The notes beneath the pieces are model-generated. The model did not search any database. It was not told the origin of the DNA and worked only from the letters and a program-made list of their open reading frames with translations. Shown here in pieces: positions 44,631 to 53,270 of a stretch of 58,784 nucleotides of DNA. Source of the DNA: a virus. Position 1 is the first letter of the stretch. Each line of letters opens with the position of its first letter. The position numbers and the translations under genes are program-made. The DNA lies in IMG/VR virus record IMGVR_UViG_3300038701_000942, positions 1-58,784 of that record. One strand, 5' to 3'.

Positions 44631-45013
44631 TCTTCGTCCAGCATGGTTGCCATTTTCTTCAACATCTTACTTAGGCAAGCCATTTTGTCTTTGGGTTCTT
44701 TTGGATGTTCTACGGGATCATACTCTAGGTCGTCGCCTGGACGCACAAATGTCTCGGAGAAGCCACGGGCTTTCTCGAACATCTTATCACGTTCTTCGCC
44801 ATCGGCTGGCTTGGGCTTTTTGTCCAACAGTTTGGGATCTATGAACTCGGGACCGATCTCGTCTTCTATGACAATCTCAAGTTGCCATTCTGGGCCAACC
44901 TTAGAGTCCATGTCCTTGACTGCCGCCGGTTTATCGCCGGCATTTCGTTGAACCATTTCCTCGAACAACTTTGATAAGGCAGATGCCCGAGCGTATTTAT
45001 CTCGGCGTGCCAC
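44627..45013 (-). CDS. Hypothetical 128-aa protein before the terminase
   Basis: It begins MARRDKYARASALSKLFEEM, is rich in Lys, Asp and Glu, and ends in MACLSKMLKKMATMLDED. It overlaps the large terminase by 4 nt. It may be a terminase accessory or structural protein; no family was recognised. Confidence 0.6.
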   Translation of the reverse strand: MARRDKYARASALSKLFEEMVQRNAGDKPAAVKDMDSKVGPEWQLEIVIEDEIGPEFIDPKLLDKKPKPADGEERDKMFEKARGFSETFVRPGDDLEYDPVEHPKEPKDKMACLSKMLKKMATMLDED

Positions 45014-45675
45014 TAGAATCTCCTGGAGCGATATACATCAGATACAGTAAACACATCACTAGATCCAGTAGTGGCAACAATGCGCGCATACGGCCTAAGG
45101 GCCATTATGGGTTCGTCGGTACTGTTTTCAACATTCAGACTAAGTTCAGACGTAGTTCTCGTAAAGTAGTGATTATCGGTACCCGATGGTTGCGTTAGAT
45201 CAATTGGGGTACCTGCAATAGCCAGTGCTCGTGTTGCTGCTACTTGGATGTCGTTAGTTCCCGAATCGATTGCATAATACTTGGTGCCACTGGTGAGACC
45301 TGTAATGACTCCGGCTCCGTCACAAAAGTAATACACTTCGTCGCCAGTTTGGAACCCGTGAGCTGTCATAGTAATCTTATCAGTTGCCGTAGTGACATCG
45401 CTGTCTCCAGGGGCATCACTGATGATTGATACAGTTGCCAGTGATCCGCCTGGGTTAGCGTCTTCCCACTCGGTCTGGTTCCACGAATGCTGCAGCTTCC
45501 AGCTTATGCCAGTCACTTCAACTGCAGCCGAGCACGTTAGCTGTACACGAAAGTTCAGTGAATCTTCCGCCGTCAGTTCCATTAGCGATACTACTACGGC
45601 TTCGGTAGCAGAAGCTCCGACTGCTACGTCATCGGTGTTTGCCAGGTTATTGGCAGTCGAGTAATTTTTGGCCAT
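45013..45675 (-). CDS. Virion structural protein with a shared beta module
   Basis: The 220-residue beta-rich protein contains TAHGFQTGDEVYYF followed by GLTSGTKYYAIDSG, IQVAATRALAIAGTPIDL. The same kind of module (TAHGLKTGTRV, then TDYYVVRIDADTYKLATT) occurs in the giant tail protein. It is probably a decoration, neck or fibre protein. Confidence 0.6.
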   Translation of the reverse strand: MAKNYSTANNLANTDDVAVGASATEAVVVSLMELTAEDSLNFRVQLTCSAAVEVTGISWKLQHSWNQTEWEDANPGGSLATVSIISDAPGDSDVTTATDKITMTAHGFQTGDEVYYFCDGAGVITGLTSGTKYYAIDSGTNDIQVAATRALAIAGTPIDLTQPSGTDNHYFTRTTSELSLNVENSTDEPIMALRPYARIVATTGSSDVFTVSDVYRSRRF

Positions 45676-45712
45676 TATAAATGTCTCCGTTGTGTTTATC
45701 TTATCATGGTAA

Positions 45713-46090
45713 TTATACCTTCAACATTCCAACTACATGTAATGTTGCATTTCCTACAGATGTAATACCCCAAAGGGTTGTGTTATTCGCTACACGAATC
45801 TTAAGTGGTGGATCTTCGGGTCGCAAAGGCCATGCATTTGTGTCTCCGGCTGCGACCGAGTTGTCGGCACCAATCCACACTATGTCTGATCCCGTGACAT
45901 GTCTTACAAGAAATATCTCGCATCCAGCCGGAAGTGTTATTTGGGTTGGCGTTGCTGCATTTAAGTCTGTACCACCATCTACAATTGTATCTGTAAAATT
46001 TACTATGTCATCTACTATGCGTACTGGGTCGATAAATACATGAGATATCTTATCATAGTAACTTGAGGATGATCGGTAATCTGTTGTCAT
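45713..46090 (-). CDS. Small beta-rich structural protein
   Basis: The 125-residue product has a polar N-terminus (TTDYRSSSSYYDKISH) and a beta-rich body (QITLPAGCEIFLVRHVTGSDIVW, LHVVGMLKV). Its start overlaps the stop of the upstream gene. It lies among structural genes, and a small fibre or decoration role is inferred from that. Confidence 0.5.
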   Translation of the reverse strand: MTTDYRSSSSYYDKISHVFIDPVRIVDDIVNFTDTIVDGGTDLNAATPTQITLPAGCEIFLVRHVTGSDIVWIGADNSVAAGDTNAWPLRPEDPPLKIRVANNTTLWGITSVGNATLHVVGMLKV

Positions 46091-47655
46091 TACACGTCCT
46101 CGGTGCCGTTAATGTTGATTGATAAAGTAGAAGTGGAAGTGGAAGTACTGGCCACTATGAACAACACTTCGGCACGATCCACTATCAATCTGTTTTCAAA
46201 AGTACTGGTTACTGCTGTGGCTGCTGGAATACTCAGGGATCTGATTAATGATGTTCCAGTAGTGTTAAAGCTGGTGCCAGTGTTGGACACCCACAAGGCC
46301 GACTCATTAGCTGTATCGTTCTCTCGGAAGTCATAGCCCACCAGATTAGCTGCAGTACCTCGGTAGATCTTGACGTCTACATCCTTGGCCCCAGTATTAG
46401 ACAGGTTGATGTCTGTAACCAGCAGTCTGCGTCGGGACACGTCTCCGTCTACCACTTCAACCGGGGCTGTCATTATTGAAAGCTTGGGGGCGGCTGACGT
46501 TCCAACAGCTACGTTAGATCGTTGTGCAGTTATCCTGGGGCCTGTTTGTTCACTAATTAGTCCTTGGATAAACCCGGCAACATAGGCAGTGTTCATGGTC
46601 AGGTTGGTTGTGCTGCCCAGACTGGCCACTGCAAACCCCAACGGCATCCTAGGATCAGACAAAGCCGGAAAGGCATAAGTAGCAACCCAAGAAATCCGAT
46701 GTACAGGTATCATACTTTCCTGGCTGGGGTGATTCACCAAATAGGTAATAGGCGAAGCTGCGTCACCGAAACGTATCTCGTAGGTGTTCATCTTAGTCGG
46801 GTCCAACGTAAGACCTGAAGGTCCGGTACCGTCCAAGGTGTCTATGTTCCAGTTGGCTTGAGATATCCAACTAGACGTACCGTCAGCACCTACTTGTTCT
46901 TGTGTAAACGTGCCAGCAGCAGTGCCAGTACTGGAGAAAGTGTACGCTCCTGACTTTGCTCCGGTGGCCGTGTCTACAAACCACACAGTGTCATTAAGTT
47001 GGTAAGCGTTTACAGCAGTTCCCAACGAGTTTGTATATCCACCTGATCGGTTGGCTATTTCTCGTGCGTTTACTTGTGCGGTGGAGCTGGTTAAGGCTAC
47101 GGTATGCGTCACGCCATCCAGTGTAATGGTGGCTGTTTCGGCACCAGTTGCGGGAGCAGTAATCTGCAGACTACGTACCTCTAGTTTGCGATCATATCTG
47201 TGCAGCACGCCGAAGCTGGTGTTGTCATATCCAAAGGCCAAAGCATTCTCTGCTTGGAACAGTCCGGCCAACTGAGTACTAGAGGCAGCACCGCCGCTGG
47301 TGAATGCAGCAGCAAATCTAGAAACAGCACCTTCACCGGGTTGGTGGGACAACACTGACTTGGTTTGTAAAGTGGAGTAAGATCCCAGCGTGGTTCCAGT
47401 ACTAAGCTGTACTGACCTGCTGTCTGCTTTGACCAAGGCCCCGGTACCTGCTAGGAACTTGTTCCAAACTCGGGAATCATTGAACCTGTGGGTGTATGCT
47501 TGAATCTGTGGAGTAAGTCGAGTCGTGAGTACTTCGCCGTACACACTGGCGTTACCACCTCCGAGTGCCACATCTATGGGATTGTCTTGAGTAGGTACAG
47601 ACCCATCACCTTTGACCGGAACCACTCGTTGATATGTACCTGATACAATTGTCAT
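46090..47655 (-). CDS. Virion structural protein, 521 aa
   Basis: The protein is beta-rich and Thr/Ser/Ala-rich. It contains VNAREIANRSGGYTNSLGTA, YEIRFGDAASPITYLVNHPS and WVATYAFPALSDPRMPLGF, which suggest a lectin-like fold with a fibre-like C-terminus ending in STSTSTSTLSINING. It may be a head or tail appendage that binds the host. It has its own promoter and a 280-nt structured leader. Confidence 0.6.
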   Translation of the reverse strand: MTIVSGTYQRVVPVKGDGSVPTQDNPIDVALGGGNASVYGEVLTTRLTPQIQAYTHRFNDSRVWNKFLAGTGALVKADSRSVQLSTGTTLGSYSTLQTKSVLSHQPGEGAVSRFAAAFTSGGAASSTQLAGLFQAENALAFGYDNTSFGVLHRYDRKLEVRSLQITAPATGAETATITLDGVTHTVALTSSTAQVNAREIANRSGGYTNSLGTAVNAYQLNDTVWFVDTATGAKSGAYTFSSTGTAAGTFTQEQVGADGTSSWISQANWNIDTLDGTGPSGLTLDPTKMNTYEIRFGDAASPITYLVNHPSQESMIPVHRISWVATYAFPALSDPRMPLGFAVASLGSTTNLTMNTAYVAGFIQGLISEQTGPRITAQRSNVAVGTSAAPKLSIMTAPVEVVDGDVSRRRLLVTDINLSNTGAKDVDVKIYRGTAANLVGYDFRENDTANESALWVSNTGTSFNTTGTSLIRSLSIPAATAVTSTFENRLIVDRAEVLFIVASTSTSTSTLSININGTEDV

Positions 47656-47697
47656 CTAGGGTCCACTGGTTATGGACACAGTAGTGGCCATTTATTT

Positions 47698-47936
47698 AAA
47701 AGACGAAAAAGCACGCCCAATAAGCTGCCGCCCATCTAGCAGGCAATGTCGTCTTTTCTTATCCCGTTTACACTTGCTGTCTTTAGACTGCCTTAGTCAT
47801 CAGCTGGGGGGCCGATGTAAGAAAACAGTTGGCCGATAACCCACTTTAGCAGGCTATCGACCTTCCGTAGGCCAACCTCGGGTTGAACAGTTTCACTCGG
47901 GTGTCCCCACCTGTGCGTCTCCACTCGATCCGAGAT
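47698..47936 (-). other. Structured leader of the 521-aa protein gene
   Basis: The 416 bp between 47655 and 48072 carries no gene. It holds a promoter (47943-47971) and a folded leader. Two long helices are visible: AAAAGACGA (47698-47706) with TCGTCTTTT (47749-47757), and GTTGGCC (47828-47834) with GGCCAAC (47870-47876), the latter enclosing CGATA/TATCG. It may be a regulatory leader or processed RNA; no known class was recognised. Confidence 0.45.
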
Positions 47937-47942
47937 ACACAC

Positions 47943-47971
47943 ACGATATCATATTTTGAGCAAAAAGTCAA
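47943..47971 (-). promoter_or_regulatory. Promoter for the 521-aa structural gene
   Basis: On the minus strand TTGACT (47971-47966) and TATCGT (47948-47943) are separated by 17 bp. TG one base before the -10 box supports it (extended -10). Confidence 0.65.
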
Positions 47972-48071
47972 GTACTAATTTATATTTCTGAATAGACCAA
48001 TAAAATAGCCAGTATACCAGGTAATGGCCATAGAAAAGTTAATGTTAATTCCTAATGCCATATGGTATCTT

Positions 48072-49112
48072 TTAGGACACACCTGGTATGGGCCCGTGGG
48101 CTTTGTACAGTCGTTCCCTCAGATACTCGTAGCAGGATTCTGCCAGCTCGGTTATCTCCGAACCATGGTGGGCCAATATCTCGCAGAATATCTCTTCAGT
48201 AGAGTCTGCTTCCAGGTTGGCCGAGCCAGTTAGACAGGAGTGGAAATATGCATGCCCCAGTTCGTGTAGTAAAACCCCCTTGTTGAATTCCGACTTCTTT
48301 ATGTAAATACTGAAATTGGCCGACTCAGTTATGCCTTCCGAGTCCTCCCCAAATCTCTTGTTATATCTATGATCATCTAGCACAATCACTCTCCAACGCA
48401 GTCCTTTTATGGATACCATTTTGGACAACTTGTAGTCTGATACTCTGTATCCCAGTTTCTTCAGCTTAGGTAGATCAAGTACAATCAATGGCAAGTGGGG
48501 GTAATCAGATCTAAATCTGTCAATCTTGGCCTGATCCTTGGCCGACATTCTACCTTTTATTTCAATATATTGATTTGTGGCTTCAATATAGAAGTCCGGC
48601 AGATATCTTGTACCATTAGACAGTTGGTACCAACGCGGCTCATATGTGAATTTTATATTATTCTCGATAAGATACTCGGCAAAAAATGTTTCGTAAGTAC
48701 TTCGCGTACAGAAATTGTCGATTTTCTTCCTAAAAGTCATGCCGTTGTGTCCAGGAGGACTGGGCGTTCTTCTAGCTGCAGAACAGGTGTAACATATTCC
48801 CTTTCCTCTAGAATTGGCATATCCCATATCCTTATTGCAATGCTTGCAGTTTTTCCTGACTTTCCGTACTCGCTGCTCTCCGCGGGAGCCTGCTCGTATT
48901 GTCTCCCAAATAAAATCATCACTGGCGGATTTCTTGATACCACATTCCCTGCATGGGGTATTCTTTCCAACCATGCGCAGGTATCCAGCATCTTGATTGC
49001 AGTCCAGGCAAGTCATTCTGTACTTTCGATAGGATATTCCGCCAGGTGTAGTGTGGATTATAAAATCTTCTAATTGAACCGACTTCTTGTCTGTTGTCTT
49101 AATCCTGGCCAT
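48072..49112 (-). CDS. Zinc-ribbon PD-(D/E)XK nuclease fused to HExxH zincin
   Basis: The start is ATG 49112 (MARIKTTDKK), six bases after GGAG; an earlier ATG is too close to that site. In order, the 346-residue protein has two zinc ribbons (CLDCNQDAGYLRM with CREC; CKHCNKDMGY with CYTC, to residue 110). A PD-(D/E)XK nuclease core follows (LPDFYIEA then YIEIKG, residues 171-187). A C-terminal metallopeptidase domain ends it (LLHELGHAYFH, HELGH at 283-287, with STEEIFCEILAHH downstream). The first part resembles homing nucleases, the last resembles small phage zincins. It sits between small terminase and structural genes. I do not know this fusion from other phages. Confidence 0.75.
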   Translation of the reverse strand: MARIKTTDKKSVQLEDFIIHTTPGGISYRKYRMTCLDCNQDAGYLRMVGKNTPCRECGIKKSASDDFIWETIRAGSRGEQRVRKVRKNCKHCNKDMGYANSRGKGICYTCSAARRTPSPPGHNGMTFRKKIDNFCTRSTYETFFAEYLIENNIKFTYEPRWYQLSNGTRYLPDFYIEATNQYIEIKGRMSAKDQAKIDRFRSDYPHLPLIVLDLPKLKKLGYRVSDYKLSKMVSIKGLRWRVIVLDDHRYNKRFGEDSEGITESANFSIYIKKSEFNKGVLLHELGHAYFHSCLTGSANLEADSTEEIFCEILAHHGSEITELAESCYEYLRERLYKAHGPIPGVS

Positions 49113-49698
49113 CGGCATCTCCTAAGTGGGACCCATCGGCCCCCATAATGGAATCATCGCTGGTCTCGAGCACATCCTCTGGATTTGCCTTGGTCAACTT
49201 AGCCTTCATCTCAGCCAACTCCTTGGTGGTATCAGCTTCTGACATACCTTCGATACGGTCGTCGATGAACCGGTATTCTGACTTCTTACCTGGGAATTGA
49301 TCACCTAGTTCCAATAGCATTCTGGCTGCCTTGAGTCTGTCGCCTTCGGTGGCATCATCAGATTTTAACACATCAGCTACCACCTTGACGGCAGATTGCT
49401 GCAGCGACCTGATGGTATCTACCATGTATTCGGCGTCCACAAACCAGGCAGCAAAGTCCGGCTTCTCCAGCCAAGCCAATATACGATCGGTTCCCGCCAT
49501 TTGGACTACCAGATCCCTACTGGCAAATACGGTTTCCTTGTCGACCTGGTGAGACATCTCTTCGATCCGCCGATAGAACCGAGCTTTGACCCGAGACTGT
49601 AGATCATTCGGTACAAACTCAAGTTCGTTGTGGGCCGTTTGGATCATATCCTTGGTTGCCTGGCGTAATACCGGTATTGGGGTTCTGTCATCCGACAT
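49099..49698 (-). CDS. terS: Putative small terminase subunit
   Basis: The start is ATG 49698 (MSDDRTPIPVLRQAT), nine bases after TTGGAG. The product is helical: RVKARFYRRIEEMSHQVDKE, DTIRSLQQSAVKVVADVLK, then an acidic C-terminus. A helical core, an acidic tail and position at the start of the late region fit a small terminase, but no classical helix-turn-helix is certain. Confidence 0.6.
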   Translation of the reverse strand: MSDDRTPIPVLRQATKDMIQTAHNELEFVPNDLQSRVKARFYRRIEEMSHQVDKETVFASRDLVVQMAGTDRILAWLEKPDFAAWFVDAEYMVDTIRSLQQSAVKVVADVLKSDDATEGDRLKAARMLLELGDQFPGKKSEYRFIDDRIEGMSEADTTKELAEMKAKLTKANPEDVLETSDDSIMGADGSHLGDADGQD

Positions 49699-49963
49699 CG
49701 ATGGTTTCTCCAACATTGTGGCTCATGTTTACTGGGGGAGTCAATTCCACAGTAGTCCAATACTGGTTCCACCTCAGATGGGTAATAATGCCCATATTCT
49801 CCAGCTCATAAAATTGATCCCGCAGCTTGTTGGCACGGGTCCGCAGATGCCGGCCCAAGATTGCATTAGGCAGTCGTATGGTTGGCCCGGTACGTTCCAG
49901 CCACTTGTGTCGGCCGTATTGCAGAAGCGCCATCAGGCGATATGTTCCGATTTTAGTGGTCAT
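49688..49963 (-). CDS. Hypothetical 91-aa winged-helix-like protein
   Basis: This is the first gene of the late region, with GGAGG upstream and a promoter at 49985. The sequence LRDQFYELENMGIITHLRWNQYWTTVELT looks like a recognition helix plus wing. It could be a small regulator or the DNA-binding part of the packaging machinery. It overlaps the small terminase gene by 11 nt. Confidence 0.6.
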   Translation of the reverse strand: MTTKIGTYRLMALLQYGRHKWLERTGPTIRLPNAILGRHLRTRANKLRDQFYELENMGIITHLRWNQYWTTVELTPPVNMSHNVGETIDVG

Positions 49964-49984
49964 TTACACCTCCAGGAGTTCTTG

Positions 49985-50013
49985 AGAATACCACAAATTG
50001 GACGGAATGTCAA
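49985..50013 (-). promoter_or_regulatory. Promoter of the late region
   Basis: On the minus strand TTGACA (50013-50008) and TATTCT (49990-49985) are 17 bp apart. Transcription would begin within about 20 nt of the first late gene at 49963, so its leader is very short. Confidence 0.85.
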
Positions 50014-50987
50014 GTTAAATCTGTGCAAACTTGTATGAATTTGAACACACAGCTGTCGGGCCAACTAAATTACTGTTATCATTGCATTTTCAAGATCCGG
50101 CCCGGGTGTGGAATCCGATTTAAAATGCCGTTTTTGGGACCAAATGCCGATTGGTCTCCACCCCCCAAATGATATCGACGGGGTGCCCAGACCGACCATG
50201 GAAGACATACCCCAAAATGAGATAATTGAAAATCTGTGGGGACGTATATCCCCGCCCTGCCGTCATTTCCAACCCGGGTGTCAATATATGTCTCACCCCC
50301 CCCCCCCTGGCCCGCCGCATCTGGCATATGTCTTGCATTAGCAATATTCGTGCCAATGTGGGTCCAGATTGGGCATTAGGGACCTCTTACCTATACCGAC
50401 TATCCTTGCACCGAATACATATAGTCTCCGATGCCCGCACCCCCCGACAGCTATATTCATATATACGCCGGCATAAGAATACATACGGCCTATGTATTGA
50501 GTTGGCCCGGTTTACAATTACTACTTGGCATGATATTTGACGGGACCGTTGGCATATTCCTTGCTATCATTATATATACAAGCAATCGATTTCAATTATT
50601 ACCACCGGTAATACCACTGATCAATGTCTAAACACCACTAGGTAAAGCTTAGACACCTACGATTACCTCAGTCAACCTAACATCTTACCACAATTATTAC
50701 CACAATCTTCCAATTACTAGTCAATCCCTAGACACTTGGGGGTCAGTAATATCAACTAGTTATAACCTATTGATATCCCGTCAACCCGTACTTCGGCCAA
50801 CTAAATCAACTACTTATGTACTGTTTTTCAACTGTGGCACGCCGTATGCAATGTCCTATATGAGACCAATGGCGGTCTCGGCCAACCAAGAAAAAGGTTG
50901 ACCTAGGGCGAAAAAAGTCCTAAAGTTTATCTTGAGACTGCCGATAAGAGTTAGGTAGTCAGGAAACGAACCAAAAGGATACTACAA
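50014..50987. other. Gene-free divergent control region, possible origin
   Basis: Nearly 1 kb lies between the late (minus) and accessory (plus) operons without a credible gene. It holds a long hairpin (GGTCT and CACCCC at 50153-50164 against GGGGTG and AGACC at 50180-50193). It also holds CCCGGGTGT at 50101 and 50273, a run of 12 C at 50296-50307, TATTACC-ACC-GGTAATA (50597-50613) and GAGACC/GGTCTC (50862-50879). Repeated GTCAA words occur around 50670-50790. Density of inverted repeats and divergent transcription would suit an origin or packaging/control locus. Confidence 0.5.
50898..50926 (+). promoter_or_regulatory. Possible promoter for the accessory operon
   Basis: TTGACC (50898-50903) and TAAAGT (50921-50926) are 17 bp apart, about 60 bp before the gene at 50988. 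The word GTTGACCTAGG recurs at 57194, suggesting a shared control site. The -10 box is weak. Confidence 0.45.
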
Positions 50988-51203
50988 ATGAATGACTTGA
51001 GATTTCGAGAAGAGATATGCGTGCCGTCAAACCGCAATAAAGAAAACCGTAAGATCGGCATCAAATCTGGGCCAGGCAAGAATTGGGGCAAGGCCAAAGC
51101 GGACGCCATGCATACCAAGTTGGCGAAACGAATTGACCGAACCACGCAACGCACTAGCAAGCGAGCAATGGCGAAAGCCGAGCGACTAGCAAGACAGAAG
51201 TAG
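50988..51203 (+). CDS. Basic 71-aa protein
   Basis: It starts at ATG 50988 with AAAGGA upstream. It is very basic (PGKNWGKAKADAMHTKLAKR, RTSKRAMAKAERLARQK) and likely to bind nucleic acid or a host factor. As the first gene of the accessory region it may act early. No family was recognised. Confidence 0.65.
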   Translation: MNDLRFREEICVPSNRNKENRKIGIKSGPGKNWGKAKADAMHTKLAKRIDRTTQRTSKRAMAKAERLARQK

Positions 51204-51217
51204 ACAGCAGAAACATC

Positions 51218-51229
51218 GGCCAATTGGCC
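51218..51229. promoter_or_regulatory. Perfect palindrome GGCCAATTGGCC
   Basis: Two copies of the over-represented hexamer meet head to head in a 12-bp perfect palindrome in the gap between two small genes. It could be a protein-binding site; no function is known. Confidence 0.5.
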
Positions 51230-51302
51230 AGATCAAGGCGAAGATCTAACCCGCGCCATAATCCACCGGATACAACTATGTGTCCTATATGATTGGAGAA
51301 CT

Positions 51303-51470
51303 ATGTATTCTTATACAATTATTGAAACTAAAAAGCATGGCTTGATACTATACGCTTATGGCATTTTCTATGGTAAGGCGTTGATTTCACACGAAACTTT
51401 TGTCTGCCGTGAGTTAGCAGAAACAGCGGCGAGAAGAATTGTTAATAGCTTGAACGAGGCAGTAGCATGA
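51303..51470 (+). CDS. Hypothetical 55-aa protein
   Basis: It begins MYSYTIIETKKHGLILYAYG, with ATG 51303 behind TTGGAG. The second half is helical and basic. The stop overlaps the next start (ATGA). No family was recognised. Confidence 0.6.
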   Translation: MYSYTIIETKKHGLILYAYGIFYGKALISHETFVCRELAETAARRIVNSLNEAVA

Positions 51471-51559
51471 CAACAGCAATGACGATAATTGGGATTTTTG
51501 CAATAATAACAATCGGACTGTTGATAGTTGGCTTATATATAACTTGGGGAAACAAATAA
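51467..51559 (+). CDS. 30-aa membrane microprotein
   Basis: It is joined to its neighbours by ATGA and TAATG overlaps. The product MTTAMTIIGIFAIITIGLLI and so on is one hydrophobic helix with a short basic end. Its function is unknown. Confidence 0.5.
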   Translation: MTTAMTIIGIFAIITIGLLIVGLYITWGNK

Positions 51560-51648
51560 TGACCTTAGCACACTGGTTAATTCTTGGATGGTTTACAGTA
51601 TTGATAATTGGATACATAACATTGTGTATCCTAGTATGGCGGGATTAA
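51559..51648 (+). CDS. 29-aa membrane microprotein
   Basis: It starts in a TAATG junction. The product (HWLILGWFTVLIIGYITLCI core) is again a single membrane helix. With the preceding gene it forms a pair of tiny coupled membrane proteins. Confidence 0.5.
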   Translation: MTLAHWLILGWFTVLIIGYITLCILVWRD

Positions 51649-51650
51649 TC

Positions 51651-51854
51651 ATGCATAAAGCGCATAATAAAAAGTGCCTGGAATGTGTTGGTGGTCAAGT
51701 CGATATCTTGGATATTGATACTGGTTACCATATCGACGAATTATGCCCGCATTGTGGTGGTACACAAATAGTCAGTGAACTACCTGAGTTTACTTGGGAT
51801 TTTGAATTTGAACTAACAAGAATAGCCTTGGGAGAATATAATGGACGCAATTAA
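51651..51854 (+). CDS. 67-aa zinc-finger protein
   Basis: The start is ATG 51651. Two CxxC pairs, CLEC and CPHC, separated by 22 residues form a zinc ribbon; an acidic C-terminus follows. An upstream in-frame start would run through the microprotein gene. It may bind a nucleic acid or a host enzyme. Confidence 0.6.
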   Translation: MHKAHNKKCLECVGGQVDILDIDTGYHIDELCPHCGGTQIVSELPEFTWDFEFELTRIALGEYNGRN

Positions 51855-52059
51855 AGACACCTTTGATATCAACGACTTGGACCACGCCACAATCGAAGTG
51901 GACGGCGTGGACCCAAAGGATTACCCTGATTTCTGTGATGCATATGTATCTTATGCATGTTGGAAAAACGGCCAGGAATTGACAGATTTAGAATTGGATC
52001 AACTAAATGACTCTCACAGTGACATTGCACAAGAATTGGCATTTGAGACTTTAATTTAA
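51841..52059 (+). CDS. Acidic 72-aa protein
   Basis: It overlaps the previous gene by 14 nt and has GGGAG upstream. It is very acidic (DTFDINDLDHATIEVDGVDPKD, DLELDQLNDSHSD). Such proteins are sometimes DNA mimics that block host enzymes, but nothing specific can be claimed here. Confidence 0.6.
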   Translation: MDAIKDTFDINDLDHATIEVDGVDPKDYPDFCDAYVSYACWKNGQELTDLELDQLNDSHSDIAQELAFETLI

Positions 52060-52075
52060 ATCGGGAGATAATTCA

Positions 52076-52780
52076 ATGGCATTATTGACAGCCCAAGCCA
52101 GCAGCTCGAAGTTGGCCAAGAATTCCGGCATTGACGATACCTATATGTCTTTTATTATGTATCTAGCGCCGGCAGATATTGTCGATGGCATTAACGTGTG
52201 CCCTGCTTCGACCGCAGGGTGCCGTAAGGCATGTTTATTCACGGCTGGCCGGGGTAAGTTCTCAAACGTGCAGGCTGCACGTGTGCGCCGAACCACCCAA
52301 TGGCGTGATGATCCCGATGGCTTTATTGAGCAACTAGTTGTCGAAGTTGACAAGGCCATACGTAGGGCAAGACGCGCCGGCAAGAAACCCGCGTTTCGAT
52401 TCAATGGTACATCCGATGTTGACTGGGAGACCGAAATCCGAGACAGGCACCCCTACTTTTATGAAGAGCGCGAAGACGCTGTATTTTACGAATATACGAA
52501 ACGACCTGAGTTGGCATTGCGTAAGTCACCGATTAAATTCACCTTTTCACGGTCAGATACGAACCATAATCTACTAGGTCGTATGCTAGGCAAAGTAAAT
52601 GTTGCAATGGTATTCAGTAAGTTACCGGACATATACATGGGAGTCCGAGTAATCAAGGGTGATAAGCACGATCTTCGTTGGACCGATCCTAAGGGCGTAA
52701 TCGTAGGACTACTTCCAAAGGGAGAGGCTAAAAAAGATAGCAGTGGGTTTGTTATTCATATTCCTTCAAGTATTGAATAG
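52076..52780 (+). CDS. GP88-like phage protein
   Basis: The 234-residue product has YLAPADIVDGINVCPASTAGCRKACLFTAGRG, followed by VQAARVRRTTQWRDD, a signature I associate with the phage gene-product-88 family. The biochemical role of this family is not established; the spaced cysteines suggest metal binding. It overlaps convergently with an endonuclease VII cassette by 29 bp. Confidence 0.72.
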   Translation: MALLTAQASSSKLAKNSGIDDTYMSFIMYLAPADIVDGINVCPASTAGCRKACLFTAGRGKFSNVQAARVRRTTQWRDDPDGFIEQLVVEVDKAIRRARRAGKKPAFRFNGTSDVDWETEIRDRHPYFYEEREDAVFYEYTKRPELALRKSPIKFTFSRSDTNHNLLGRMLGKVNVAMVFSKLPDIYMGVRVIKGDKHDLRWTDPKGVIVGLLPKGEAKKDSSGFVIHIPSSIE

Positions 52781-53270
52781 CTTTCTCCAATAAAATAGTA
52801 TTATCTTTGAAGTGGCCTAGTGCCACATTACAATTATCGCAGAGGAGCTTGCGGACCGTACCAGTTGCATGGCAATGATCTACTGCAAGAATGCGAGGTA
52901 GTTCTGATTCATGGCGACTGCACAAATAGCAACTATGTCCCTGCTCTTTTAACATTGCAGCATACATTTCTGGAGTGATGCCAAAGGCTTTGGTTCGTCT
53001 AGATTCTCTAATGTAGTTTTTGCATGTGGAGCTTAGCTTATTCACGCGGCTTTGGCTGAAGTAAAATCTATCTAGAGATAGTGTTTTATTACACTTATTG
53101 CAGGACTGTGTTCCGTTGGTTTGTAACTTATAGCTTTCCTTGCGCTTCCTCAGTTAGTCTTTGTGGCAAGCTATGCAACTAGCACGTAAGCCCGTAGCGG
53201 TATCATTCCTCTTATGATAAAATCTCAGTGCCTTTTCTTCTTTACATTTGGTACAAATTTTTGTTTTCAT
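52752..53270 (-). pseudogene. Endonuclease VII-type homing nuclease, interrupted by a stop
   Basis: Read from ATG 53270, the frame gives a zinc ribbon (KICTKCKEEKALRFYHKR, then SCIACHKD) and a TAA at codon 39 (53156-53154). It then continues in the same frame with a second ribbon (SCNKCNKTLSLDRFY). The T4 endonuclease VII core follows: CYLCSRHESELPRILAVDHCHATG then VRKLLCDNCNVALGHFKDN. A GTG at 53045 could start a shorter core protein. Oriented against the operon, with its own promoter, it looks like an inserted homing cassette now decaying. It contains no TTGGCC hexamer. Confidence 0.8.
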
